This document shows positions 7,081 to 15,308 of a stretch of 18,588 nt of DNA, piece by piece (position 1 is the stretch's first letter; each line of letters begins with the position of its first letter). The stretch lies in contig JAZDEU010000009.1 of the NCBI GenBank assembly GCA_043808545.1, positions 1 through 18,588 on the forward strand. The letters are read 5' to 3'. Made by a program: the position numbers and the translations under genes. This stretch comes from JAZDEU01 sp043808545 (GTDB lineage Bacteria > Patescibacteriota > Patescibacteriia > JAZDEU01). The notes beneath the pieces are model-generated. The model saw nothing but the letters and a program-made list of their open reading frames with translations. It was not told the origin of the DNA and did no database searches.

Positions 7081-8499
7081 ATGAAAATCGGCATTGACGC
7101 TCGGTTTTACGGTCCGATTGGTGGAGGCGGACTGGGGCGATATACAAAAGAATTGGTTGATAATTTAGAGCAGATTGATAGGACTAATCAATATGTTATT
7201 TTTTTGTGCCGTGAAAACTGGGATGACTATAATCCTGCACATCAAAATTTCAGAAAAGTTTTAGCGCCGTATAAGTGGTATAGCTGGCGCGAGCAGATTT
7301 TTATGCCTTTTAAAATTTGGCGGGAAAAAGTTGATTCAATGCATTTTCCGCATTTTAATACACCTTTGATTTATGTGTTATTCACGCGAATAAACGCGAA
7401 TAAGAAAGCGAATAGACGGGAATTTTTTAAAGGTGGCTTTATACTAACCGTTCATGATCTTATTTTATTAAAATATCCGTCAAAAAAGGCGACGACGCTT
7501 GCTCCGATTTATTTTAAACTGAAGTTTTGGGTTTATAAAATAGTGATTCGCGTGGCGCTTAGGCGGGCTGGTAAAATTATTGTCCCGTCTAATTTTGTAA
7601 AGAATGACATTATAAAATATTTTAATGTTTTTAATGAAAAAATAGAAGTTATTTATGAGGGAGTGACAGATGTGGACAAAGAAAATGGGTTTAGAGAGAA
7701 CAGAATCATGAATCATGAATTAGGAATTAGAGAAATTAAGAAATTAGAAATTAGAAATTGGAAATTAGGGGAAGGCGACGAAGGGATTAAATATGAGGAG
7801 ATTGAAGATGTAAAAGAAGGAGACAAAAAAAATAAAATATGGTATAATGAGAACAAGAAATTAGAAATTAGAAATTGGAAATTAGAAATTAAACCATATA
7901 TTCTTTATGTTGGGAATGCTTATCCGCATAAGAATTTAGAACGATTAGTCGGAGCTTTCTCGTTGTTGATAAGAAAAGAGGGTGGAGATGGGCGAGAGGG
8001 AAAAGAAGGTGAAGAGGGAAAATTAGAAATTAGAAATTTGAAATTAGAAATTAGAAATTGGAAGCTGGTATTGGTCGGAGTAAGAAATTATTTTTATGAG
8101 CGGTTGGAGGAATATGTGAAAGATAATTTTCCTGATATAAAAGACAGGATAATATTTCTTGGGTATGCGACGGATAAGGAATTAGCGCAATTATATAAAA
8201 ATGCGGCGCTTTATGTTTTTCCTTCTTTGGAGGAAGGTTTTGGCTTGCCACCGCTGGAAGCGATGAGTTATGGCGTGCCTGTTATTTCATCGGACAAAAG
8301 TTGTCTGTCTGAAATTTTGAGTAATGCCGTGCTGTATTTTGATGCTGAAAATTCTGAGGATATGGCGGATAAAATTTTGTGCGGGCTGGAAGACGAAAAA
8401 CGGAGAAAGGATTTAATTAAAAAAGGGTATGAACGGATACAATTGTATGACTGGGAAAAAAATGCGAGGAAGACGATGGAAGTTTATGGGGAAGTTTGA
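7081..8499 (+). CDS. GT4-family glycosyltransferase with large KLEIRNWK-type insertions
   Basis: The 472-residue protein is a GT-B glycosyltransferase. The N-domain has GIDARFYGPIGGGGLGRYT (4-22), VHDLILLKYP (124-133) and VPSNFVKNDI (168-177). The C-domain has PYILYVGNAYPHKN (272-285) and EGFGLPPLE with E385 and E393 (E-x7-E). It likely works on the same envelope glycan as the upstream GT4 gene. Three regions are repeat-derived: 103-113 (TRINANKKANR), about 204-270 (two KLEIRNWK copies flanking a charged linker) and about 299-328 (Gly/Glu/Lys-rich, then KLEIRNLKLEIRNWK). They lie in loops around the hinge. Without them the protein would be a normal size of about 370 residues. The ATG follows CATAAT (7069-7074) by six bases, a possible leaderless promoter, and a separate TATAAT lies at 7033-7038. 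The promoter evidence is weak because this leader is itself repetitive. Confidence 0.88.
   Translation: MKIGIDARFYGPIGGGGLGRYTKELVDNLEQIDRTNQYVIFLCRENWDDYNPAHQNFRKVLAPYKWYSWREQIFMPFKIWREKVDSMHFPHFNTPLIYVLFTRINANKKANRREFFKGGFILTVHDLILLKYPSKKATTLAPIYFKLKFWVYKIVIRVALRRAGKIIVPSNFVKNDIIKYFNVFNEKIEVIYEGVTDVDKENGFRENRIMNHELGIREIKKLEIRNWKLGEGDEGIKYEEIEDVKEGDKKNKIWYNENKKLEIRNWKLEIKPYILYVGNAYPHKNLERLVGAFSLLIRKEGGDGREGKEGEEGKLEIRNLKLEIRNWKLVLVGVRNYFYERLEEYVKDNFPDIKDRIIFLGYATDKELAQLYKNAALYVFPSLEEGFGLPPLEAMSYGVPVISSDKSCLSEILSNAVLYFDAENSEDMADKILCGLEDEKRRKDLIKKGYERIQLYDWEKNARKTMEVYGEV
7383..7415 (+). repeat. CGCGAATAA-type tandem repeat inside the second glycosyltransferase
   Basis: ACGCGAATAA occurs twice in a row (7384 and 7394), followed by a degenerate third unit (AAGCGAATAG). 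It is translated in frame as a basic Asn/Lys/Arg-rich loop just before VHDL. Confidence 0.6.
7690..7890 (+). repeat. Repeat-derived in-frame insertion with two AAATTAGAAATTGG tracts and an internal -10 box
   Basis: Nearly identical tracts at 7741-7768 and 7858-7885 (units of AAATTAGAAATTAGAAATTGG) flank a purine-rich linker of about 90 bases. The segment also holds AATCATGAATCATGAATTAG, similar to the ATAATTCATAATTCAT repeat just upstream of this gene (7063-7078). TGGTATAAT, a perfect extended -10, lies at 7840-7848. The insertion therefore looks like intergenic repeat DNA captured by a coding region. Confidence 0.65.
7975..8064 (+). repeat. Composite purine tract plus AAATTAG repeat, in frame
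   Basis: A GGGCGAGAGGGAAAAG-type purine tract is followed by three AAATTAGAAATT units (8020-8061). The same order, purine tract then AAATTAGAAATTGG, recurs at 8767-8842 in the DUF4012 gene. Confidence 0.6.
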
Positions 8500-8509
8500 A
8501 AGTTATAAA

Positions 8510-8537
8510 GTAGGGGCATATTGCGATATGCCCGTAC
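8510..8537. repeat. Short palindrome upstream of the DUF4012 gene
   Basis: GGGCATAT, a TGCG loop and ATATGCCC pair perfectly. The stem extends outward to 12 bp (GTAG...GTAC side) with one mismatch. No T-run follows, so it is not a typical terminator. It spans the TTG at 8521, which argues against that TTG as the start. Confidence 0.6.
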
Positions 8538-8547
8538 CATAGTAAGT

Positions 8548-11508
8548 ATGTTTAAAAAGAAAAAAATAAATAATGGGAAGCAACATGCTGTGAGCAAGAT
8601 TTTTAATGTTAAAAAAAATAAAAAAATTTTTCTTAAAAAATTAGAACATATTAAAGATAAAAAGGAGGAGACTAAGAAGAAAAAAGTTTTCAAATTGATG
8701 CAGAAAATAGACTTGCATCCGATTGGCGGTCTGGACAAAAAAATAAAGAAGGATGAGAATATGAATAAGGCGAAGAGGGCGAATAAGGGGAAGAGGGCGG
8801 AGAAAGGAAATAGGAAATTAGAAATTAGAAATTGGAAATTAGGGCTTAACACACCCCTAACCCCTCTCAAGAGGGGAACTAAAAAATCAGAATGGGTTAT
8901 TTTAGATTCCAGAAATGGAGAAGAATTCGCGCTTAGAAATGGTGCAGTGGCGGCAAGCGGAGATACTGCGGCGTATTTAAGGCGCGGCGGTGAAAATATA
9001 GATAGAAGTATTATCGGTCTTCCAGAGGCTGGAAAACATGCGCCCTGGAATTTAATAGAAGTTAAGGAAGCTCTTAAAAGCGGTTGTGAAAATGAAAAAT
9101 ATATTTTAGATGATTATGATGTTTTACAGAATATAGAAAATTTGAATGAAAATTTGAATTATCCTGTCCGTTCTTATAATTCTTCTCCGTATGTTGTGGA
9201 CTTGAAAAATAAAAAAGAAGATAAAAATGGAATAGAGAATACTGCGAGCAATGGTTGGCTAAAATTTAAAATTAGCAATCCATTTTCTGGATTAGGAGAA
9301 AAAATTATAGACTTTAAAGAATTAATTTTAAAATTTTTGACAGTGAAGTTTCCGGCGGCAGTTCCAATGAAAAATTTTTCATTTTTTTCAGTACGAATTT
9401 TACGAGATGGGTATGAGAGAGTTTTTGCGCAGGATTATTTATATTCTAAAATTTTAAGTTTCGTCCTGATAGCTTTTTTAATTGTTTCTCCGATATATGG
9501 TTTAAAGCAATATTTAAAAGTGAAGGAGATTCAGGGGAAAGTATTGGGCGCGTCGGCTAGCGCGATAGATAATTTAAAATTAGGGAAAGACCTAATGCAG
9601 GTTAATGATTTTTATGCGGCGAAGGAAAATTTCAATAAGGCTGAAGATGATTTTAAATCAGCAGGCGGGGCTTTAGAGGAGATAAACAATCTTAGTTATA
9701 AAATCGCTTTTTTAGTTTTTAATAAGGGCGCGGAAGTTAAGTCTGCAGAAGCTTTAATTGAAGCTGGAAAAAAGGCGGCTGAAGCGAGTTCTATTTTAGC
9801 GGATAGTTTTAAAAATATAAGTTCATCTTTTGATGAATTAACTGCGAAGGCGACAGCTCGAGCTGTCGCCTTCACGGATGACGGTTTTCATTCATTGGAT
9901 GAGACTGCGGTCAGCGATAGTAAAAATAATTTTTCGGGAAGAAATTTTTCAAATTTAGTTTCTGATTTTCATAATATTTTAGAAATTACTTTGCCTAAAA
10001 TTCGCGAGATACAAGAATATTTAAAAATAGTGGACGAAGGAGTTGTCCCAGCTCAGGATAGAGAAAATTTTAATAAAGTAAAAAATTTAGTATCATTTGT
10101 GGATAATAAACTTAATTTTTATGAGGATGCGGTTTATGTTTTAGATAAATTTTTCGCGAAGAATTCTTTTAAACGGTATTTATTAGTTTTTCAAAATAAT
10201 AATGAGATTCGTCCCACTGGCGGATTTATAGGCAGTTATTCTCTCGCAGATATAGAGGATGGAAAAATTGCTAACATAGAAACTCCTTCGGATGGAAGTT
10301 ATTATTTAGAAGGTTCTCTTTTAGAAAACATAAAACCGCCGCAGGCTTTAAGACTGATAAACGGCAGATGGGAATTTCAGGACGCTAATTGGTGGCCGGA
10401 TTTTCCAACATCCGCAAAGTTTATTTCCAGTATTTATGAAAAAAGCGGAGGACGGACGGCGGATGGGGTTATTGCAATCAATGCTTCAGTAATGGCAGAT
10501 ATTTTAAAGATTATCGGTCCGATAGAGATGAAAGATTATAATAAAATATTTGACAGCGAAAATTTTATAAATGAGACGCAAAAAGCGGTTGAATTGGAGT
10601 ATGACAGGCGTAAAAACGAGCCTAAAAAAATTATCGCAGATTTAATGCCGCGAATTATGGAAGAGATGTTCAGCGCGAGAAAAGAGAAATTTTTGGATAT
10701 TTTAACTGTTTTAAATGGGAATTTACAAAAAAGGAATATACAGTTTTATTTTAGAGACGAAGATTTAGAAGCGAGGACAGTAAAATTAGGATGGGCTGGC
10801 GAGATTAAAGATGTAAAAAATAGAGATTATTTAGCGATTATAGATACTAATATCGGGGGAAAGAAAACTGATGGGGTGATTTCACAGAAAATAGAACATA
10901 ATACTAATGTATCAGATGATGGGACGATAATAGATGAGCTTATCATTCATAAAAAACATAACGGCGTTAAGGGCGATTATTTTTATGGCGTGAATAATGT
11001 TGATTATTTAAGAGTTTATGTTCCGCTGGGAAGCATATTATTATCTGCGGAAGGATTTGACGCTCCGCCGGAAAGCTGTTTTAAAGAATTGGAACCAAAC
11101 ATAATTGAAGACGAATTTTTGGCTGGAACTGAAGCAAGAGAAAAAACTGATATAGGCAACGGAACTAAAATAGGCGAAAATTTCGGGAAAACATACTTTG
11201 CGAACTGGACGCAGGTTGATCCTGGCGAAGAAATAACCGTGAAATTGTCTTATAAACTGCCATTTAAAATTTTTGACAGCGAAATCTTTTATTCTTCAAT
11301 TTCCGGCGGGGAACAAATTGGAAAGTATAGTCTGTATATTCAAAAACAATCTGGCAGCCGCGCGCAGGAGATTATAAAAAATATAAAACTGCCTGAAAAT
11401 TTAACGCCAATTTGGGCGTATCCCGGAACTCCGGAAAATGGCGAGTGGGTGAAATTTGACAAAATGGATATGGATAAGTTTTACGGGGCGATTTTTACGG
11501 GGGAATAA
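8548..11508 (+). CDS. DUF4012-domain membrane-anchored surface protein
   Basis: I choose ATG 8548 (986 residues, MFKKKK...). An upstream TTG at 8521 lies inside a palindrome and adds nothing conserved. Residues 1-290 are Lys-rich, low-complexity and presumably cytoplasmic. One transmembrane segment follows at about 298-318 (ILSFVLIAFLIVSPIYGL), then a helical region and the DUF4012 domain from about 535: LLVFQNNNEIRPTGGFIGSY, DANWWPDFPTSA, ADGVIAIN and a C-terminal beta-rich part with LSYKLPF. DUF4012 has no known reaction. In CPR and some Gram-positives it lies, as here, by glycosyltransferases and surface genes. Odd features are a KLEIRNWKLG repeat insertion with a CCCCTC/GAGGGG hairpin (8767-8876) and a 28-bp perfect palindrome in frame (9846-9873). 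Confidence 0.88.
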   Translation: MFKKKKINNGKQHAVSKIFNVKKNKKIFLKKLEHIKDKKEETKKKKVFKLMQKIDLHPIGGLDKKIKKDENMNKAKRANKGKRAEKGNRKLEIRNWKLGLNTPLTPLKRGTKKSEWVILDSRNGEEFALRNGAVAASGDTAAYLRRGGENIDRSIIGLPEAGKHAPWNLIEVKEALKSGCENEKYILDDYDVLQNIENLNENLNYPVRSYNSSPYVVDLKNKKEDKNGIENTASNGWLKFKISNPFSGLGEKIIDFKELILKFLTVKFPAAVPMKNFSFFSVRILRDGYERVFAQDYLYSKILSFVLIAFLIVSPIYGLKQYLKVKEIQGKVLGASASAIDNLKLGKDLMQVNDFYAAKENFNKAEDDFKSAGGALEEINNLSYKIAFLVFNKGAEVKSAEALIEAGKKAAEASSILADSFKNISSSFDELTAKATARAVAFTDDGFHSLDETAVSDSKNNFSGRNFSNLVSDFHNILEITLPKIREIQEYLKIVDEGVVPAQDRENFNKVKNLVSFVDNKLNFYEDAVYVLDKFFAKNSFKRYLLVFQNNNEIRPTGGFIGSYSLADIEDGKIANIETPSDGSYYLEGSLLENIKPPQALRLINGRWEFQDANWWPDFPTSAKFISSIYEKSGGRTADGVIAINASVMADILKIIGPIEMKDYNKIFDSENFINETQKAVELEYDRRKNEPKKIIADLMPRIMEEMFSARKEKFLDILTVLNGNLQKRNIQFYFRDEDLEARTVKLGWAGEIKDVKNRDYLAIIDTNIGGKKTDGVISQKIEHNTNVSDDGTIIDELIIHKKHNGVKGDYFYGVNNVDYLRVYVPLGSILLSAEGFDAPPESCFKELEPNIIEDEFLAGTEAREKTDIGNGTKIGENFGKTYFANWTQVDPGEEITVKLSYKLPFKIFDSEIFYSSISGGEQIGKYSLYIQKQSGSRAQEIIKNIKLPENLTPIWAYPGTPENGEWVKFDKMDMDKFYGAIFTGE
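8767..8876 (+). repeat. Composite repeat insertion in the DUF4012 gene
   Basis: The order is a purine tract (AAGGCGAAGAGGGCGAATAA and on), an AAATTAGAAATTAGAAATTGG tract (8815-8842), then CCCCTC-TCAA-GAGGGG, a 6-bp-stem hairpin at 8861-8876. All three parts are translated in the low-complexity N-terminal region. Confidence 0.65.
9846..9873. repeat. 28-bp perfect palindrome inside the DUF4012 coding region
   Basis: GAAGGCGACAGCTC is directly followed by its exact reverse complement. The segment reads AKATARAVAF in frame and interrupts a helical region between SSSFDELT and DDGFHSLDE. Its GC content is far above the surrounding DNA. It looks like an inserted palindromic element, not conserved protein sequence. 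Confidence 0.8.
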
Positions 11509-11563
11509 AATGTGATTTGTTATAAATATTATGTGGGGCAAAGCGGTTTTTTGCAGGATAATG

Positions 11564-11572
11564 TGATATAAT
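11564..11572 (+). promoter_or_regulatory. Extended -10 promoter (TGA-TATAAT) of the RMS fusion gene
   Basis: TGATATAAT is a perfect extended -10. Six bases (AATAGT) separate it from the ATG at 11579, so the mRNA should be leaderless. No good -35 is present at 16-18 bases. The arrangement matches the minus-strand promoter at 46-38. Confidence 0.6.
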
Positions 11573-11578
11573 AATAGT

Positions 11579-14500
11579 ATGCTGAATAAAATGTTTTTAC
11601 AAAAATTAGGATTTATTCCGAAAGACAACGCAAATGGAGTTTTTTATAAAAGGTATCAATCTGCTGGGAATTATTGTATTGAAATTGATATTGGAAAAGA
11701 ACGATTTAACTTTGGGAATAAAATAAAATTTGAGAGTGGAACAACACAAAATTTTTCGCAAGAAGAAAATTGGGTTGTTTTGGAATGCGTAGATCGCTTA
11801 ATTAAAAAAGGATATAGGCCTGAGGATATTACTTTAGAAAAAAAATGGAAAACAGGGCATGGAACAAGCGGAAGATTAGATATTTTGGTTGAAAAGAACA
11901 AAAAAGCGTATTTAATGATTGAATGTAAAATGTATGGGTCGGAATTTGATAAAGAGTTTAAAAAAATACAGAAAGACGGCGGTCAGCTTTTTACATATTT
12001 TCAGCAAGATAATAAAGCTGAGTATCTAATGCTGTACACTTCTGAATTCGACGGGAAGGAAATAAATTTTAAAAATGAAATTATAAAGATAGAAGAACAT
12101 TACAGAGAAGCTGGAAATATAAAAGATTTTTTTGATCGTTGGAATAAACTTACCAAACAAAACGGTATTTTTGAGGATTGGGTTAATGCTTATGAATTTC
12201 AAAGCAAGGCATTTACAAAACAAGACCTAAAACCGCTCACGCAGGAATATGGCGATTCTTTGTTTAATAAATTTGAATCTATTTTAAGAAAACATACAGT
12301 CTCGGATGGACCAAATGCTTTTAATAAAATTTTCAATCTTTTTTTGGCAAAAATTTTTGATGAAAAAAAACGGGAAACAGACGAGCTTGACTTTCAATGG
12401 AAAGAAAATAAAGATGATAATGTTAATTTTCAAATACGGTTAATAAATTTATATAAAGAAGGAATGTTTGAATTTTTAAAAAAAGAGATTGAAGGAATAA
12501 AAGATAGCGATTTTAGCTATACGACAGCAGAAGAATTAGAAGCAAAAAAGAAAAAATGGCTTAAATTTAACAAAATTTTTGATATCAAAGAAGTTTTTGA
12601 TGACGAATCTTTTGAAGACAATGCGAGAGTTTTAAAAGAATTAGTGGAACTTTTATCGAAGTATCAAATCCGTTATCCGCGAAAACAGCAGCATTTGAGC
12701 GATTTTTTTGAGCGTCTTTTGACGACAGGTCTCAAGCAAAGGGCGGGGCAGTTTTTTACGCCTCCGCCGATTGCGCGCTTTATTATTAAATCATTGCCCT
12801 TAAAAGAAACTATTACTAAAAAACTTTCTGAGAGAGCAACTCCCGAGTTGCCTGCTTTTATTGATTATGCGGCTGGTAGCGGGCATTTTTTAACTGAATC
12901 AATGGAAGAAACGCAAAAAATAATTGATGAAATTGATACTAAAAATTTTTATCCTGATGTAATAAGCCAAGTAGAAGTATGGAAAAAACGAAAATTTGAT
13001 TGGGCATCTAAATATACATACGGAATTGAAAAAGATTATAGATTAGTAAAAGTAGCAAAAGTAGGTTGTTATTTTTATGGGGATGGTTTAGCGCAAGTTA
13101 TTTATGGAGATGGGTTAGATAGTTTTTTTGAATCAAAAAGTTATAGAGGATTTTTAAAGCAAGAAAAACAAAATAAGGATAATCCCAAGTTTGATTTCTT
13201 GATTTCTAATCCTCCGTATTCAGTGCAAAGATTTAGGGCGGACATAAAAAATAAGTCTCCGAAAGAAAGTTTTGAATTGTATGAGAGCTTTACTGATAAT
13301 AGCAAGGAAATAGAATGTCTTTTTATTGAGAGAATGAAACATCTTTTGAAAGAAGACTTCGGTTGCGCTGGAATAATTTTACCTTCCAGTATTTTAAGCA
13401 ATGCGGGAATTTACACTAAAGCGAGAGAAGTTTTACTTAAATATTTTAAAATTATTGCTATAGTTGAGCTTGGTTCAGGCACTTTTATGGCGACAGGAAC
13501 TAATACGGTGATTTTATTTTTATGTCGTAGAGAAAATTATGAATGGGAAAATATTAAATCGTCAGTAGAAATTTTTTTCCAAAACCATAGAGATATTACT
13601 GCGGGTGGCGTAGAAAATATTTTTTCTAAGTATGTAAAACAAGCTTGGGGAACAGTCAGTTTTGATGATTATATTTCTTTTTGCCAAAATAAGCCGAACG
13701 ATAAAATAAAAAATCATGATATTTATAAAGCATACGATAAAAAGATAAAATCTAAAAACGACGAAGAAAAACAAGAGAAAATTTTACAAATAGAAAAAGA
13801 AAAATTGCTTTATTTTATTCTTGGATTTAATCAAAAGGTTGTAGTTGTAAAATCGGGTAATAAAAAAGAAGAAAAGGCATTTTTGGGCTATGAATTTAGC
13901 AATAGAAGAGGGTATGAAGGCATTCACGCAATGCAAAGAAGCAAATCAATTGATGAGTGCACAAAAATGTATGATTCTGAAAATTTAGATAATAGAGAGA
14001 GGGCAAGTTTTTATATTCATAAAGCGTTTTTAGGCGAGGCGGATTTAAAAATTAATAAATCAATAGAAAAAAATGTTTCGTATGCGAATCTTGTTGATAT
14101 GATGAATTTTGACAGGGTTGATTTTGAAAAAATAATTTCTTTGACTTTGAAAAAAATTTTAAAAGTTGAGAATAGGTGGGAGGTTGTAAAAATAGAAGAT
14201 ATAAAAAAAGAAATTATAAATGGTTCAACGCCATCAAAGCAAGATAGCAGTTATTGGAATAAAGATGAAATAAAATGGGCGACCATTCCAGACTTTAATG
14301 ATGATTTTTTGTATTTAAATAAAGTAGCGCAATTTACAACGCAAAAAGCTCTTGATGATACATTATTAAAAATAGTTCCTGCAGGAAGCGTGTTATTGTC
14401 TTGCACTGCGACTCTTGGGAAAGTCGCTATTAATAAGGTTGAATTAACAACAAATCAACAAATAAATTCTATTGTTTGTAATAATAAAATTATACCTGAA

Positions 14501-15304
14501 TATTTAGCTATTTATCTAAAAACACAAAAAGAAAATTTTGAAAATTTAACTTCAAATTTAGGAGTTAAACATATTAATCTTGCAATGCTTAACGATTTTA
14601 AAATCCCGCTTCCGCCAAAAGAAATGCAAGAAAAAATTGTAATGGAGACAGAGAAGTTGAGAGATAAAGAGGGAGAAATTTTTAAGCAAGTCAAATGGAT
14701 GAAAAGAGAAATTGTAAAAAAAATGGATTCTACGAACGCCTTGCAAGAAGTTATTGGAAAGTTTGTGGATACTCAGTACGGATATACTGCGAACGCGGAA
14801 GAAGAAGGCAATATTCGCTATCTTAGAATTACAGATATATCAGAGAATGGTGAAATTAAAGATGCGAACAAGAAATTTATTAATGTTGATGATATGATTC
14901 TAAAACAATTCAGTTTGTCTGAAAATGACATTTTAATTGCAAGGAGCGGGAGTGTTGGCAAAGCTGTTATTTATAAAAATAAATATGGAGCTATGGTTTT
15001 CGCTTCTTATTTAGTTAGACTGAAAGTATTAGATAGTAAATTACTAATTCCAGAATTTCTTTTTTATTTTACGAAAACTAAATCATACTGGGAACAAGTA
15101 GAAGAATTAACAACAAAAGGCAATCAACCGAATTTGAATGCGGAAAAAATGAAATTAATTAAGATTCCTTTTCCTAATTTAAGCGAACAGAAAAAAATCG
15201 TCGCCCAAATTAAAAAAATAGAAAATCAAATTTTAAAATTAAATGAAGAATTGCGAGAAATTAAAAATCAACAAACAGAAGTTTTGAAAAAGTATTTATA
15301 CTAA
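11579..15304 (+). CDS. Single-chain restriction-modification-specificity protein, type IIB/AloI-like
   Basis: The 1241 residues hold a complete R-M-S system. An HsdR-N-type PD-(D/E)xK nuclease comes first, with D101 in GRLDIL and E115-C-K117 in LMIECK. A helical connector follows (about 210-380). The gamma-class N6-adenine methylase has QFFTPPPIARF (391-401), motif I AAGSGHF (431-437) and motif IV NPPY (544-547). Two HsdS-type target-recognition domains follow, at about 867-1010 and 1055-1200. Each ends in a coiled-coil spacer (PLPPKEMQEKIV, then LSEQKKIVAQIKKIENQI). Two TRDs imply a split recognition sequence. The order and length match AloI (about 1250 residues), whose class cuts on both sides of the site, so I infer type IIB, although a type IIG mode is possible. 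No HsdR helicase is present and none is needed. It lies between DUF4012 and prgI as a probable later insertion with its own promoter. Confidence 0.88.
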   Translation: MLNKMFLQKLGFIPKDNANGVFYKRYQSAGNYCIEIDIGKERFNFGNKIKFESGTTQNFSQEENWVVLECVDRLIKKGYRPEDITLEKKWKTGHGTSGRLDILVEKNKKAYLMIECKMYGSEFDKEFKKIQKDGGQLFTYFQQDNKAEYLMLYTSEFDGKEINFKNEIIKIEEHYREAGNIKDFFDRWNKLTKQNGIFEDWVNAYEFQSKAFTKQDLKPLTQEYGDSLFNKFESILRKHTVSDGPNAFNKIFNLFLAKIFDEKKRETDELDFQWKENKDDNVNFQIRLINLYKEGMFEFLKKEIEGIKDSDFSYTTAEELEAKKKKWLKFNKIFDIKEVFDDESFEDNARVLKELVELLSKYQIRYPRKQQHLSDFFERLLTTGLKQRAGQFFTPPPIARFIIKSLPLKETITKKLSERATPELPAFIDYAAGSGHFLTESMEETQKIIDEIDTKNFYPDVISQVEVWKKRKFDWASKYTYGIEKDYRLVKVAKVGCYFYGDGLAQVIYGDGLDSFFESKSYRGFLKQEKQNKDNPKFDFLISNPPYSVQRFRADIKNKSPKESFELYESFTDNSKEIECLFIERMKHLLKEDFGCAGIILPSSILSNAGIYTKAREVLLKYFKIIAIVELGSGTFMATGTNTVILFLCRRENYEWENIKSSVEIFFQNHRDITAGGVENIFSKYVKQAWGTVSFDDYISFCQNKPNDKIKNHDIYKAYDKKIKSKNDEEKQEKILQIEKEKLLYFILGFNQKVVVVKSGNKKEEKAFLGYEFSNRRGYEGIHAMQRSKSIDECTKMYDSENLDNRERASFYIHKAFLGEADLKINKSIEKNVSYANLVDMMNFDRVDFEKIISLTLKKILKVENRWEVVKIEDIKKEIINGSTPSKQDSSYWNKDEIKWATIPDFNDDFLYLNKVAQFTTQKALDDTLLKIVPAGSVLLSCTATLGKVAINKVELTTNQQINSIVCNNKIIPEYLAIYLKTQKENFENLTSNLGVKHINLAMLNDFKIPLPPKEMQEKIVMETEKLRDKEGEIFKQVKWMKREIVKKMDSTNALQEVIGKFVDTQYGYTANAEEEGNIRYLRITDISENGEIKDANKKFINVDDMILKQFSLSENDILIARSGSVGKAVIYKNKYGAMVFASYLVRLKVLDSKLLIPEFLFYFTKTKSYWEQVEELTTKGNQPNLNAEKMKLIKIPFPNLSEQKKIVAQIKKIENQILKLNEELREIKNQQTEVLKKYLY
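15297..15302 (+). promoter_or_regulatory. Possible leaderless -10 box of the PrgI-family gene
   Basis: TATACT overlaps the final TTA-TAC-TAA codons of the RMS gene and stands six bases (AATTTT) before the ATG at 15309. No clear -35 or TG extension is visible. The identical spacing to the boxes at 4982 and 11567 is the main support. Confidence 0.38.
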
Positions 15305-15308
15305 TTTT

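Noticed and set aside
7741..7890. CRISPR-like spaced repeats
   Set aside because: The repeats are low-complexity AAATTAG tracts of varying length inside a translated gene, with only two units around one linker and no cas genes.
8521..8547. TTG start for the DUF4012 protein
   Set aside because: The added nine codons sit within a palindrome (8510-8537), and an ATG follows at 8548.
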